Source of the DNA: an uncultured Collinsella sp.
GTDB lineage: Bacteria; Actinomycetota; Coriobacteriia; Coriobacteriales; Coriobacteriaceae
DNA: 64,000 nt
Assembly (NCBI GenBank): GCA_902496335.1
Contig: CABVAO010000003.1
Coordinates: 18,281-82,280, forward strand
Direction: 5' to 3'
Each line of letters begins with the position of its first letter. Position 1 is the first letter of the stretch. Made by a program: the position numbers and the translations under genes. Below the pieces are notes generated by a model. That model ran no database searches. It was not told the DNA's origin and saw only the letters and a list, made by a program, of their open reading frames with translations. Below are positions 7,873 to 15,809 of the stretch, piece by piece.

Positions 7873-8727
7873 ATGTCCATTCGTATTATTACCGATTCCG
7901 CGAGCGATATGTCGCCGGCTGAGCACCCCGCTCTGCGTGTTCTGCCGCTGTCCGTCACTTTTGGCACCGATGTGTACATGGATGGCGTCGACATCGATCA
8001 CCAGCGCTTTTACGAGATGCTCGTGGAGCGCGATGAGCTGCCCAAGACCGGCCAGGTCAACCCGTACGCGTTTTCGCAGGCTATTGCCGAGGCGCGTGAG
8101 GCCGGCGACGAGGCAGTGATTATTACCGTTGGCGCCAAGCTTTCGGGCACCAATCAGAGTGCCCGTACCGCACTTGCCGAGGCGCCGGGCGGCGACGTGT
8201 TCGTGGTAGATAGCAACAACGTCACCCTGGGCGAGCGCGTGCTGGTCGAGTATGCGCTGCGCTTGGTGGACGAGGGCCGTAGCGCGGCCCAGATCGCGGC
8301 GGCCGTCGAGGCCGTGCGCGACCGTGTGGTGGTTATCGGTCTGCTCGAGACGCTGGAGTACTTGGTGCGCGGCGGTCGTCTGTCTGCTGCGGCCGGCGCC
8401 GTGGGCACGCTGCTCAACGTAAAGCCTGTGGTGGCTGTCGAGGACGGTCTGATCGTGCAGCTGGGCAAGGCGCGCGGTTCCAAGAACGGCCGCAACCTGC
8501 TGAACCAAAAGGTCGAAAAGGCGGGCGGCATCGACTTTTCCATGCCGCTGGCGCTCGGCTATACGGGCCTTTCGGATGCGGTGCTCAAGAAGTATATCGA
8601 GGACAGCGCGGCACTGTGGGCTGGTCACACCGAGGTCGAACTGCCCGTTCACACCATTGGCGCCACCATCGGCACCCACGTAGGCCCCGGCGCCGTAGCA
8701 GTAGCCTTCTTCCAGTCCGCCAACTAA
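7873..8727 (+). CDS. DegV family fatty-acid-binding protein
   Basis: A 284-residue protein opening with IRIITDSASDMS, the signature of DegV proteins. Internal segments VITVGAKLSGTNQSA and LLETLEYLVRGGRLSAAAG also match. DegV proteins bind a fatty acid and act as the FakB subunit that presents it to the kinase FakA for phosphorylation and membrane lipid synthesis. No fakA lies nearby. The start is the ATG at 7873, preceded by GAAAGGATT; the longer frame from 7768 lacks a ribosome site. It follows the MarR gene on the same strand and ends before a CCACCACAAAGG repeat. Confidence 0.9.
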   Translation: MSIRIITDSASDMSPAEHPALRVLPLSVTFGTDVYMDGVDIDHQRFYEMLVERDELPKTGQVNPYAFSQAIAEAREAGDEAVIITVGAKLSGTNQSARTALAEAPGGDVFVVDSNNVTLGERVLVEYALRLVDEGRSAAQIAAAVEAVRDRVVVIGLLETLEYLVRGGRLSAAAGAVGTLLNVKPVVAVEDGLIVQLGKARGSKNGRNLLNQKVEKAGGIDFSMPLALGYTGLSDAVLKKYIEDSAALWAGHTEVELPVHTIGATIGTHVGPGAVAVAFFQSAN

Positions 8728-8736
8728 CCGACCTGC

Positions 8737-8781
8737 CATAAACCACCACAAAGGGGACAGGCACCTTTGTGGTGGTTTATG
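8737..8781. repeat. CCACCACAAAGG palindromic repeat, copy 3 (18-bp stem)
   Basis: CATAAACCACCACAAAGG (8737-8754) pairs perfectly with 8764-8781 around loop GGACAGGCA. This is the longest stem of the six copies. It sits between the DegV and MGMT genes. Confidence 0.8.
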
Positions 8782-8807
8782 CTTTTCCGGGTGGAAGGGA
8801 GCGAGCA

Positions 8808-9128
8808 ATGGCGTCTGAGGGCTTTTTTGAACGGGTGTACGAGGTGGTCGAGCAGATTCCCGAGGGGATGGTCGCCACCTACGGTCAGGTGGCGCTGCTC
8901 GCCGGTCGTCCGCGGAGTGCGCGGTACGTGGGGTATGCCCTGCATAGTAATCCGCGCCCCGGCCAGATTCCCTGCCATCGTGTGGTGTTTGCCGACGGTC
9001 GCATTTGCGAAGGCTTTGCCTTTGGCGGCCCCGATGCTCAACGTGAGCTTTTGCTAGGGGAGGGTGTGGCGTTTAAGGACGACATGCACGTCGACTTGGC
9101 CGCCTGTCGCTGGCCTGCCGGACTCTAG
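8808..9128 (+). CDS. MGMT-family alkyltransferase, DNA-binding domain only
   Basis: A 106-residue protein corresponding to the C-terminal domain of O6-alkylguanine-DNA alkyltransferases. GMVATYGQVA and GRPRSARYVGYALHSNP form the helix-turn-helix and arginine-finger region. The active-site motif IPCHRVV retains the cysteine, so it is not an alkyltransferase-like protein with Trp in that place. Expected role: direct reversal or flagging of O6-alkylguanine in DNA. The ATG at 8808 is preceded by GGAAGGGAG; the in-frame ATG at 8769 lies inside the repeat and has no ribosome site. The usual N-terminal domain is absent. Confidence 0.85.
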   Translation: MASEGFFERVYEVVEQIPEGMVATYGQVALLAGRPRSARYVGYALHSNPRPGQIPCHRVVFADGRICEGFAFGGPDAQRELLLGEGVAFKDDMHVDLAACRWPAGL

Positions 9129-9144
9129 CGGCTCTGCAGTGGCC

Positions 9145-9185
9145 AAAACCACCACAAAGGTGCCTGTCCCCTTTGTGGTGGTTTT
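9145..9185. repeat. CCACCACAAAGG palindromic repeat, copy 4
   Basis: AAAACCACCACAAAGG (9145-9160) and its complement (9170-9185) around loop TGCCTGTCC. It lies downstream of the MGMT gene and is a likely bidirectional terminator. Confidence 0.8.
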
Positions 9186-9370
9186 CCGTTGCAGGTTTAC
9201 CGGAGCTAACTTATGGAGAAGGTATGGCGGCGCATATTGACGCTAGAAAGTAAACCACGGTGAACTATATTGGTTTCAGCAACGGAGCAGGCAATAGGCG
9301 ATGAAAAAGCCTGCCCTGTTGAGTTTGATTCGCATCCCTCCCCTCTGTGCGATTCAACGGTGTACTTCGG

Positions 9371-9410
9371 GAACAGGCCCGCTGGCAACTATCTGCCAGC
9401 GGGCCTGTTC
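9371..9410. repeat. Strong 17-bp hairpin
   Basis: GAACAGGCCCGCTGGCA (9371-9387), loop of six bases, exact complement at 9394-9410. No clean T-run follows on either strand. Upstream, 9185-9370 holds no coding frame that I can support. Confidence 0.6.
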
Positions 9411-9458
9411 CTGTTTGTCGGGGGAGTGCGATGGACGGAGCCGAAGCGGTCCGGTTCC

Positions 9459-9486
9459 AAAAAAGGCGGACGCCGTAGCGCCCGCC
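9459..9486 (-). terminator. Intrinsic terminator of trpS
   Basis: On the minus strand GGCGGGCGC-TACG-GCGTCCGCC is followed by TTTTTT. All nine positions pair, one as G-U. It lies 36 bases after the trpS stop codon. Confidence 0.85.
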
Positions 9487-9521
9487 CTATAGCAATCGAA
9501 AGCTCAAGCCAGCAGATCGGT

Positions 9522-10571
9522 CTAGTACACCATACCCATGGCGTCCTGAACCTCTGCCAGGGTCTGCTCGGCGATCTCGTTGGCGCGACGGTTGCCCTCG
9601 TGCAGCACGTCCTTCACGTAATCCAGATCGTTCTCGTAGCGCTGGCGACGCTCGCGGATCGGTGCGAAGTACTCGTTGACGGCCTCGGTCACGTACTTCT
9701 TGAGCTGGCCGGAGCCGCCCATGCCAATCTCCTCGGCAATTTCGACCTCGGAGCGACCGGTGCAGATGGCGGCCGTCGAAAGCAAACCGGACACGCCGGG
9801 GCGGTTCTCGGGATCGAACGTGATCATGCGCTCGGAGTCGGTCTGGCTCTTCTTGATGCGCTTGGCCGTCTCCTCAGCGGTCATCGAGATGTTGATGGCG
9901 TTGCCGTAGCTCTTGCTCATCTTGCGACCGTCAAGGCCGGGCAGTAGCGGGGTCTCGGACAGCAGTGCCTCGACCTCGGGGAACACCTTGCCGTAGCGGT
10001 TGTTAAAGCGGCGGGCGATGGTGCGGGTGAGCTCGATGTGCGGCAGCTGGTCACGACCGACGGGCACCACGTTGCCCTTGCAGAACAGGATGTCGCAGGC
10101 TTGATGCACCGGGTATGTGAGCAGAAGGCCGGTAAGCTCATGGCCCGAGGCCTCCATCTCGGCCTTGACGGTGGGGTTACGCGCCAGCTCGGCCTCGGAC
10201 ACCAGCGACAGGAACGGCAGCATGAGCTGGTTGGCGGCGGGCACGGCGGAGTGCGCGTAGATCATGGTCTTGTCGGGGTCGATGCCGCAGGCAAGGTAGT
10301 CCATGACCATGTTGTACACGTTGTCCTGGATGTGCTCGGTGGTGTCGCGGTCAGTGATGACCTGGTAGTCGGCGATGAGCACGTTGGTCTTGGCGCCCAT
10401 GTCCTGCAGCTCAACACGGCCCTTGAGGGTACCGAAGTAGTGGCCCAGGTGCAGACGGCCGGTGGGGCGATCACCGGTGAGCATGGTGAACTTCTCGGGC
10501 GTATTGGCCAGGCCCTCGCGAATGGCGTTGCTCTTTTGCAGCGCGACTTCGTAGCTGTTCTCGTTTGGCAT
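9522..10571 (-). CDS. trpS: Tryptophanyl-tRNA synthetase
   Basis: A 349-residue class I aminoacyl-tRNA synthetase that charges tRNA-Trp in the cytoplasm. The HIGH motif appears as HLGH at residues 41-44 (after GDRPTGRL), and KMSKSYGN lies near residue 217. Length fits bacterial TrpS (about 330-350). The ATG at 10571 follows AGGAGCAATC; the longer frame to 10715 is low-complexity and lacks a ribosome site. It is a single-gene unit ending in its own terminator. No T-box or trp-attenuator structure is visible in the short leader. Confidence 0.95.
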   Translation of the reverse strand: MPNENSYEVALQKSNAIREGLANTPEKFTMLTGDRPTGRLHLGHYFGTLKGRVELQDMGAKTNVLIADYQVITDRDTTEHIQDNVYNMVMDYLACGIDPDKTMIYAHSAVPAANQLMLPFLSLVSEAELARNPTVKAEMEASGHELTGLLLTYPVHQACDILFCKGNVVPVGRDQLPHIELTRTIARRFNNRYGKVFPEVEALLSETPLLPGLDGRKMSKSYGNAINISMTAEETAKRIKKSQTDSERMITFDPENRPGVSGLLSTAAICTGRSEVEIAEEIGMGGSGQLKKYVTEAVNEYFAPIRERRQRYENDLDYVKDVLHEGNRRANEIAEQTLAEVQDAMGMVY

Positions 10572-10730
10572 GATTGCTCCTAACGTATGTTCATGGGTCA
10601 AGATGATAACGCGTTTATTGGAGGGGCGGGACGTAAGTAGGCGAGGGGCGGGAGAGGGGTGGCTTGTGCGGTGGGTGCGGCGCGGCCGCGCTTGGCCAAC
10701 GGTGCCTTGGCACATCCTTGGCAGCTTGCC

Positions 10731-11930
10731 CTAGAGCTTGTGGTGGCGCTCTTCTTTGCGCTCCTCGGCTGCCTGCTCCTCCTGCTTAAAAGCGGGGTCG
10801 TCGGGGGTGACGAGCTCGTCCTCGTGCGTGCGCTTGTTGTAATGGTGGCGCAGCACGGGCTCAAACAGATGCAGATGCTTGGCAAAGGCCGCCGAGCCAA
10901 TGGCGAGCACGGTAAAGATGAGCACGCGCATGGGCACCTCGACCTGGTTAATCGCGGCGGCGCCGGCCGAAAGCATGATGCACCAGGCATAGATGAGCAG
11001 CACGGCCTGTTTTTGGTTGTAGCCTTCTTGGATCAGGCGGTGGTGGATGTGGCCCTTGTCGGCCTGCCCGATGCTAATGTGGGCGCGCTTGCGGCGCACA
11101 ATGGCGCTAAACGTGTCGATGATGGGCACGCCGGCAACGATGAGCGGGATGATAAGCGAGGTGAGTGCGGCGGTGCGGCTCACGTTGAGCAGCGAGATGG
11201 AGCCCAGCGCAAAGCCCAGAAGCAGCGACCCCGAGTCGCCCAAGAAGATGCTTGCGGGGTTGAAGTTGTAGCGCAAAAAGGCCAGACAGGCGCCAAAGAG
11301 CGCAATGGAGAGCGCGGCGGCGTCGATGCGGCCCGAGAGAACGGCCATCGAAAACATGGTGAACGACGCGATGCCGCAGATGCCCGTGGCCAAGCCGTCG
11401 AGGCCGTCGATGAGGTTAATGATGTTGGTGAATGCCACCAGATAGATTACGGTGATGGGGTAGGCGAGCCATCCGAGCATGATCTCGCCGGGGGCAAACG
11501 GGTTGACGATGACGCCGATTTTTAGGCCGCCGATACAGGCGATAAGCGCGGCGAGGACTTGTCCGGCCAGCTTTTGCTTGGGCGTGAGCTGGAAGACGTC
11601 GTCGATAGCGCCGGTCGCAAAGATGACGGTAAAGGAGAGCGCCAGCATGGGGTAGCTGATGTGCAGACGGGGGTGGGGCACCAAAACGGGCGGCCAACCC
11701 AGGTACCAGGTGCCTAGGATTTGCACAGTGCAGGCGACGACCAGGCCCAAAAACACCGCCGTTCCGCCCAAACGCGGGATGGGCTTGGTGTTGATGCGGC
11801 GCTTAGAAGGATAGTCGACGGCATCGAGCTTAATTGCCAAGCGCTTGACCAGGGGCACCGCGAGGAAGGTCGTGATAAAGGCCGCCGCTGCCACGCATAG
11901 GTACGGTATGTAGCTCGGGGATGAAGCCAT
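10731..11930 (-). CDS. Undecaprenyl-phosphate sugar-1-phosphate transferase (WecA/TagO type, GT4 family)
   Basis: A polytopic protein of 399 residues, with about ten hydrophobic segments. The motifs GAIDDVFQL, NIINLIDGLDGLA and FLGDSGSLLLGF are the Asp-rich catalytic sites of the MraY/WecA superfamily. The cytoplasmic loop near KGHIHHRLIQEGY has the His-rich motif of the WecA/TagO branch rather than MraY. It likely transfers GlcNAc-1-phosphate to undecaprenyl phosphate to start a wall polysaccharide. The start is taken as ATG at 11930; a TTG six codons upstream (11948) is possible, and neither has a strong ribosome site. The tail of about 60 residues is charged and cytoplasmic. Confidence 0.88.
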   Translation of the reverse strand: MASSPSYIPYLCVAAAAFITTFLAVPLVKRLAIKLDAVDYPSKRRINTKPIPRLGGTAVFLGLVVACTVQILGTWYLGWPPVLVPHPRLHISYPMLALSFTVIFATGAIDDVFQLTPKQKLAGQVLAALIACIGGLKIGVIVNPFAPGEIMLGWLAYPITVIYLVAFTNIINLIDGLDGLATGICGIASFTMFSMAVLSGRIDAAALSIALFGACLAFLRYNFNPASIFLGDSGSLLLGFALGSISLLNVSRTAALTSLIIPLIVAGVPIIDTFSAIVRRKRAHISIGQADKGHIHHRLIQEGYNQKQAVLLIYAWCIMLSAGAAAINQVEVPMRVLIFTVLAIGSAAFAKHLHLFEPVLRHHYNKRTHEDELVTPDDPAFKQEEQAAEERKEERHHKL

Positions 11931-12136
11931 GAATCTAAAAACCGCCAAGCGTCGAAGGAAAAGGTCAGAAGAACGCCATGCGCAAAGGGCATAGCCGAAC
12001 CATAATACTCGACCAAGGGGGGTACATGGAATTGCACGCAGCGATAATCACGCGCTTACCAGATATTGGGATGTTGTCGATGGCTTGTCGGGATGCCGGC
12101 GGGGATCCATATGGACTGTAATGGTGATTTTCGGCA

Positions 12137-12310
12137 AAAGAAAACCACCCCCCACGTTACGAAAATGAACCCACCTAAAACAGGTGGGTGCCCTCATCGA
12201 CTGTTCCAGCGTCCTTAACAACGAAGGATACCTGTACTAGGTACGACTGTGTGGGCTCCCTAAATAAACGCGACGGTTCACCCAGTTGCTCCGCGGGGGG
12301 CGGAATACCT
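12137..12310 (-). ncRNA. Candidate structured non-coding RNA (raiA-like or 6S-like; family not established)
   Basis: On the minus strand, CCGCCCCCCGC (12293-12303) can pair over 11 positions with GTGGGGGGTGG (12145-12155). Two pairs are G-U, whereas on the plus strand the same positions would be A-C mismatches, which points to the minus strand as the transcript. A TATGAT box (12313-12318) sits about seven bases before the presumed 5' end, and TTTTCTTTT follows the 3' arm. Inside are hairpins TACCT/AGGTA, TCCTT/AAGGA, and AGGTGGGT pairing with ACCCACCT (12169-12189). A 170-base RNA closed by a long stem fits 6S or raiA RNA. I cannot decide between these, or a new class. Confidence 0.55.
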
Positions 12311-12343
12311 ACATCATAAAGCGGCACTTTATCGATTCCAGTC

Positions 12344-12372
12344 TTGACATTACAAAAATCGTGTTGGACGAT
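12344..12372 (+). promoter_or_regulatory. Possible promoter of the radical SAM gene
   Basis: TTGACA at 12344-12349, a 17-base spacer, then GACGAT, a weak -10. It lies about 85 bases before the ATG and is divergent from the ncRNA promoter. Confidence 0.35.
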
Positions 12373-12455
12373 TACGGCGCCTTGGGCTCGAGCCGTCTGT
12401 GGGGTTGATCCCTTTACGTTTGAGCTGCTGAATCGTTGTTTTGGAGCATGGTTTT

Positions 12456-13394
12456 ATGCCGACGTCGTTGACCGAACTTTTTTCGCCCGCCTGCCATTTG
12501 TGTCCGCGCCGTTGCGGTGCGGCGCGCGATGAGGGCGCGCACGGCGTCTGCGGTGCTAACGACACGCTCAAGGTGGCCCGCGCCGCGCTTCATATGTGGG
12601 AGGAGCCGCCTATCTCGGGCGAGGCCGGTTCGGGCACGATCTTCTTTAGCGGCTGCTCGCTCAAATGTATCTACTGCCAGAACCACGAGATCTCGACCGG
12701 CAATTTTGGCCTTGAGATTTCGCCTGAGCGCCTGGTCGAGATTATGCTGGAACTGCAGGACCAGGGTGCCAACAACATCAATTTGGTGACGGCGACGCAC
12801 TATGCGCACCTGTTGCCTGCCGCGATTGCCGCGGCACGGGCGCGCGGACTGGTTATCCCAATCGTCTACAACACGAGTGGTTACGAGCGCGCGAGTGCCG
12901 TGGCGGCGCTGGGCGACCTGGTCGATGTGTGGCTCACCGACTTTAAATATGCCGATGCCGGGCTTGCGCAGTCGCTCTCCCATATAAAGGATTACCCGCG
13001 TGTGGCCGTGTCGGGTCTGGCCCAGATGGCGCGCGAGATCGAGCGCCGCGGGGGAGAGTTGGTGGACGAGGACGGGCTTATGAAGCGTGGCATGATCGTG
13101 CGTCACCTGGTGCTTCCGGGGCATGCAGACGATTCGTGTCGCGTGCTGGACCTGGTGTGGCAGACGGTGGGCGACGTGCCGATCTCGGTTATGAACCAGT
13201 ACACGCCCAATGCGCTCATGCGCGAGCAGGGCGGCGACCTGGCGCGCGCCGTGACGCGTGAGGAGTACGAGCAGGTGCTCGACCATGCCGACGACCTGGG
13301 TTTTACGACGATGTTCTGGCAAGAGGGCGGCGCGGTAGACGAGAGCTTCACCCCGGCCTTCGACACCACCGGTGTTCTTACCAGCGCAAAGTAG
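12456..13394 (+). CDS. Radical SAM protein related to pyruvate formate-lyase activating enzymes (PflX-like)
   Basis: A 312-residue protein with the radical SAM cysteine triad C67-x3-C71-x2-C74 (GCSLKCIYCQN), which binds a 4Fe-4S cluster and S-adenosylmethionine. An additional N-terminal Cys set (C13, C16, C20, C32 in CHLCPRRC and GVC) resembles the extra motif of the PflX branch. Members of this branch are annotated as putative glycyl-radical-enzyme activators, but their target is usually unknown, and no glycyl radical enzyme is nearby. ATG at 12456 with GGAG ten bases upstream; a TTG five codons earlier is less likely. The gene is monocistronic. Confidence 0.85.
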   Translation: MPTSLTELFSPACHLCPRRCGAARDEGAHGVCGANDTLKVARAALHMWEEPPISGEAGSGTIFFSGCSLKCIYCQNHEISTGNFGLEISPERLVEIMLELQDQGANNINLVTATHYAHLLPAAIAAARARGLVIPIVYNTSGYERASAVAALGDLVDVWLTDFKYADAGLAQSLSHIKDYPRVAVSGLAQMAREIERRGGELVDEDGLMKRGMIVRHLVLPGHADDSCRVLDLVWQTVGDVPISVMNQYTPNALMREQGGDLARAVTREEYEQVLDHADDLGFTTMFWQEGGAVDESFTPAFDTTGVLTSAK

Positions 13395-13402
13395 TGCGTT
13401 CG

Positions 13403-13440
13403 TCGATGATTTTTCTGGGACGGGGATAAAAAATCATCGA
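13403..13440. repeat. 12-bp hairpin, GGGACGGGGAT family
   Basis: TCGATGATTTTT (13403-13414) pairs with AAAAATCATCGA (13429-13440) around CTGGGACGGGGATA. The A/T-rich arms allow termination in either direction, here after the radical SAM gene. Related copy at 662-692. Confidence 0.65.
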
Positions 13441-13503
13441 GAGGATCGCCTGTTCGAAAAGTTGCCAAAATAGCCGCGCCCCAAAAAGACTGGTTATTGG
13501 GCG

Positions 13504-13531
13504 TTGACAGTTGGCGAGCCGTAGGTAAAAT
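13504..13531 (+). promoter_or_regulatory. Promoter of tRNA-Ala
   Basis: TTGACA (13504-13509), a 16-base spacer and TAAAAT (13526-13531), ending 13 bases before the tRNA. Confidence 0.75.
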
Positions 13532-13544
13532 ATCGACTTGTCCT

Positions 13545-13617
13545 GGGGACGTAGCTCAGTTGGGAGAGCGCTGCCGTCGCATGGCAGAGGCCGAGGGTTC
13601 GACTCCCTTCGTCTCCA
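13545..13617 (+). tRNA. tRNA-Ala (anticodon CGC)
   Basis: Full cloverleaf: acceptor GGGGACG/CGTCTCC with the G3-U70 pair that identifies alanine tRNA, D-arm AGCTCAGTTGGGAGAGC, anticodon arm CTGCC-GTCGCAT-GGCAG with anticodon CGC, and T-arm with GGTTCGACTCC. CCA is not encoded. Confidence 0.95.
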
Positions 13618-13681
13618 CCCTTGGATTTGATAAGCCGCTGACGTTGTGTCGGCGGCTTTTTTTAAAAGAAAGGGCTATACC

Positions 13682-14140
13682 ATGGCCGAGCTTGAGTCCC
13701 AACCATTGTCCGACGAGGAGCGCGCTGAGTTGGAAGAGCTCCGCGCTGAGAAGGCCCGCCGCGAGGCTCGGGAAGAGGCCCGTCGCGAGCGTGAGGAGCT
13801 GGCTGCCCTGCGCGCCGAGCGTGCGAAGGCCGAGGAGGTCGCCTCGAACGCCGCATCCGAGCACAAGCCCGCGCCCGCACCCAAGCCCGCTGCTGCGAAG
13901 CCTGCACCTGCCGCGCCCAAACCTCAGCCTAAAAAGGCCGCTCGTCCCAAGTCCGTCGAGCCCAAGCCGAGCCGTGACGAGATGACCTTTGCCCAGCGCA
14001 TGGTTGCCTCCAAGGAACCTACGGGCGAGAACGAGATCCCTGGCATGGCGCCGGCTCAAAAAATCATCATTGTCCTTGCCCTCATCGCGTTTGTCATCTT
14101 TATGGGCTACACGATCCTGACCAGCATGGGCCTGCTCTAA
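13682..14140 (+). CDS. Small tail-anchored coiled-coil protein of unknown function
   Basis: A 152-residue protein with three parts. Residues 1-55 form a highly charged Glu/Arg/Ala helix (likely coiled coil). About 50 residues of Pro/Ala/Lys-rich linker follow. A C-terminal hydrophobic segment (KIIIVLALIAFVIFMGYTIL) then acts as a single membrane anchor. It has no signal peptide, so most of it should face the cytoplasm. I recognise no family. The ATG at 13682 follows AGAAAGGG; the frame starting at 13646 lacks a ribosome site. It lies between tRNA-Ala and pncB on the same strand, about 85 bases before pncB. Confidence 0.7.
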   Translation: MAELESQPLSDEERAELEELRAEKARREAREEARREREELAALRAERAKAEEVASNAASEHKPAPAPKPAAAKPAPAAPKPQPKKAARPKSVEPKPSRDEMTFAQRMVASKEPTGENEIPGMAPAQKIIIVLALIAFVIFMGYTILTSMGLL

Positions 14141-14224
14141 CCGATTTGCATCGGGCGTCATGTCCGCATGCTCTGCTCTCGTCCAACCCTCAAATTCTGC
14201 ACCACACATCTGAAAGGTCGCCCC

Positions 14225-15730
14225 ATGGCTTTGACCGACATCTCGCATCCCACCGACATTGCAATGCTCACCGATCTGTACGAGCTCACTATGGCCCAGG
14301 GCCTGTGGGAGAGCGGCAAGGCCAATGAGCAGGGTTGCTTTACCGCGTTTTACCGCGACCATCCCTTTGGCAGCGCCTATGCCGTCATGTGCGGCACCGC
14401 CGAACTGCCCGAGCTGGTCGAGAACCTGCGCTTTACGCCCGAGGATATCGACTACCTCGCATCGCTTGAGGCCCCGGCCGGCGGCGCGATGTTCAAGTCC
14501 GCATTCCTCGACTACCTGCGCGATTTTCGTGCGCATGTAAATATCGACGCCGTCCCCGAGGGCGAGCTCGTCTTTCCGCGCGAGCCCATGGTGCGCGTCA
14601 CCGGTCCTGCGCTCGAGTGCCAGCTGCTTGAGACGGCGCTGCTCAACATCGTCGGGTTTCAGACGCTTGTCGCCACCAAGACGGCGCGCGTGGTGTTGGC
14701 GGCCGACGGTCGCCCCGTGGCGGAGTTTGGCCTGCGCCGAGCCCAGGGTCCCGATGGCGGCCTGGCCGTTGCGCGCGCGAGCTACGTTGCCGGCTGCTCC
14801 TCTACGTCCAATGTGCTCGCCGGCCGCCGCTACGGTATTCCCGTCTTTGGCACGCATGCGCACAGCTGGGTGATGAGCTTCGATTCCGAGCTCGAGGCCT
14901 TCCGCGCCTTTGCCAAGTCGAGCCCCAAGAACTGCACGCTGCTCATCGACACCTACGATGTGCGCGAGGGCTGCGAGCATGCCATTACGGTTGCCAAGGA
15001 GATGGAGGCGGCGGGCGAGCGCCTGTCGGCTATTCGCATTGACTCGGGCGACCTCGCCAAGCTCTCCAAGTATGTCCGCGGCCGTTTTGATGCCGAGGGC
15101 CTGCCCTATGTGGGGATCTCGGTTTCGAACGATCTTGACGAGTATACGATTCAGTCGCTGCTCGACCAGGGCGCGCCCATCGACAGCTTTGGCGTGGGTA
15201 CCAAGCTCGCGACCTGCTATGACCAGCCGGCGCTGGGCGGCGTGTACAAGCTTTCCGCCCGCCGTGCGAGCGAGGCAGATCCATGGACGCCGGTGGTCAA
15301 GCTCTCCGAGCAGCCCTACAAGCGCACGATCCCGGGCGTGCAGCGTGTGCGCCGCTATTACGACGGCTTTGGCGGCCCGGTCTGCGACATGATCTACGAC
15401 GAGGACCATCTGGCGGGGGAGGGCGCCGCGCGCGGCAATACCCTTGTGGCCGTGAATGATGCCGCCTTGGTGACCGACGTGTCCGAACTTGAGTATCGCG
15501 AGCTGCTGGTGCCGATCGTGCGCGATGGCAGTGCGGTGGCTCCGCGTGAGAGCATCCAGGACGCGCGCGAGCGCTGTGTTTGGGCGCTTGATCATCTGGA
15601 CGCAGCTTTCAAGCGCTTCCTGTACCCGCAGACTTATGTGGTGGGCATGGAGCAGGGCCTGGCACAGGTGCGCGACGAACTCGTGCGCAAGAACATGGCC
15701 GCGGCTTCTGCCTTTCCCTGGGCTCACTAA
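14225..15730 (+). CDS. pncB: Nicotinate phosphoribosyltransferase
   Basis: A 501-residue cytoplasmic enzyme of NAD salvage: nicotinate + PRPP + ATP gives nicotinate mononucleotide. LTDLYELTMAQG at the N-terminus, FGLRRAQGPDGG with the catalytic region, GTHAHSW and the SGDLAKLS phosphate-binding part are family signatures. ATG at 14225, with GAAAGG upstream. It is followed 79 bases later by proB on the same strand, which may be co-transcribed. A 723-residue open frame opposite this gene is a composition artefact. Confidence 0.93.
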   Translation: MALTDISHPTDIAMLTDLYELTMAQGLWESGKANEQGCFTAFYRDHPFGSAYAVMCGTAELPELVENLRFTPEDIDYLASLEAPAGGAMFKSAFLDYLRDFRAHVNIDAVPEGELVFPREPMVRVTGPALECQLLETALLNIVGFQTLVATKTARVVLAADGRPVAEFGLRRAQGPDGGLAVARASYVAGCSSTSNVLAGRRYGIPVFGTHAHSWVMSFDSELEAFRAFAKSSPKNCTLLIDTYDVREGCEHAITVAKEMEAAGERLSAIRIDSGDLAKLSKYVRGRFDAEGLPYVGISVSNDLDEYTIQSLLDQGAPIDSFGVGTKLATCYDQPALGGVYKLSARRASEADPWTPVVKLSEQPYKRTIPGVQRVRRYYDGFGGPVCDMIYDEDHLAGEGAARGNTLVAVNDAALVTDVSELEYRELLVPIVRDGSAVAPRESIQDARERCVWALDHLDAAFKRFLYPQTYVVGMEQGLAQVRDELVRKNMAAASAFPWAH

Positions 15731-15809
15731 TTCCTTGGGCGGTAGGGGCGAGTCACGCTCCCTTGGCCGCCAGCTTGGCCGTTCGCTGAACAGTTGATTG
15801 GTTTGACGT

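Noticed and set aside
9185..9370. Possible non-coding RNA resembling a tRNA/tmRNA 3' end (GTTTGATTCGC)
   Set aside because: No acceptor stem, T-arm pairing or anticodon arm can be built around it.
13414..13430. CTGGGACGGGGATA as another suf-regulator box
   Set aside because: It shares only CTGGGAC with the suf boxes, lies in a hairpin loop at a gene end, and belongs to a separate palindrome family.
13556..15727. 723-residue open frame antisense to pncB
   Set aside because: It runs opposite a clear pncB and the tRNA-Ala. Its composition (His/Arg/Gly-rich, no domain) is typical of the shadow frame of a GC-rich gene.
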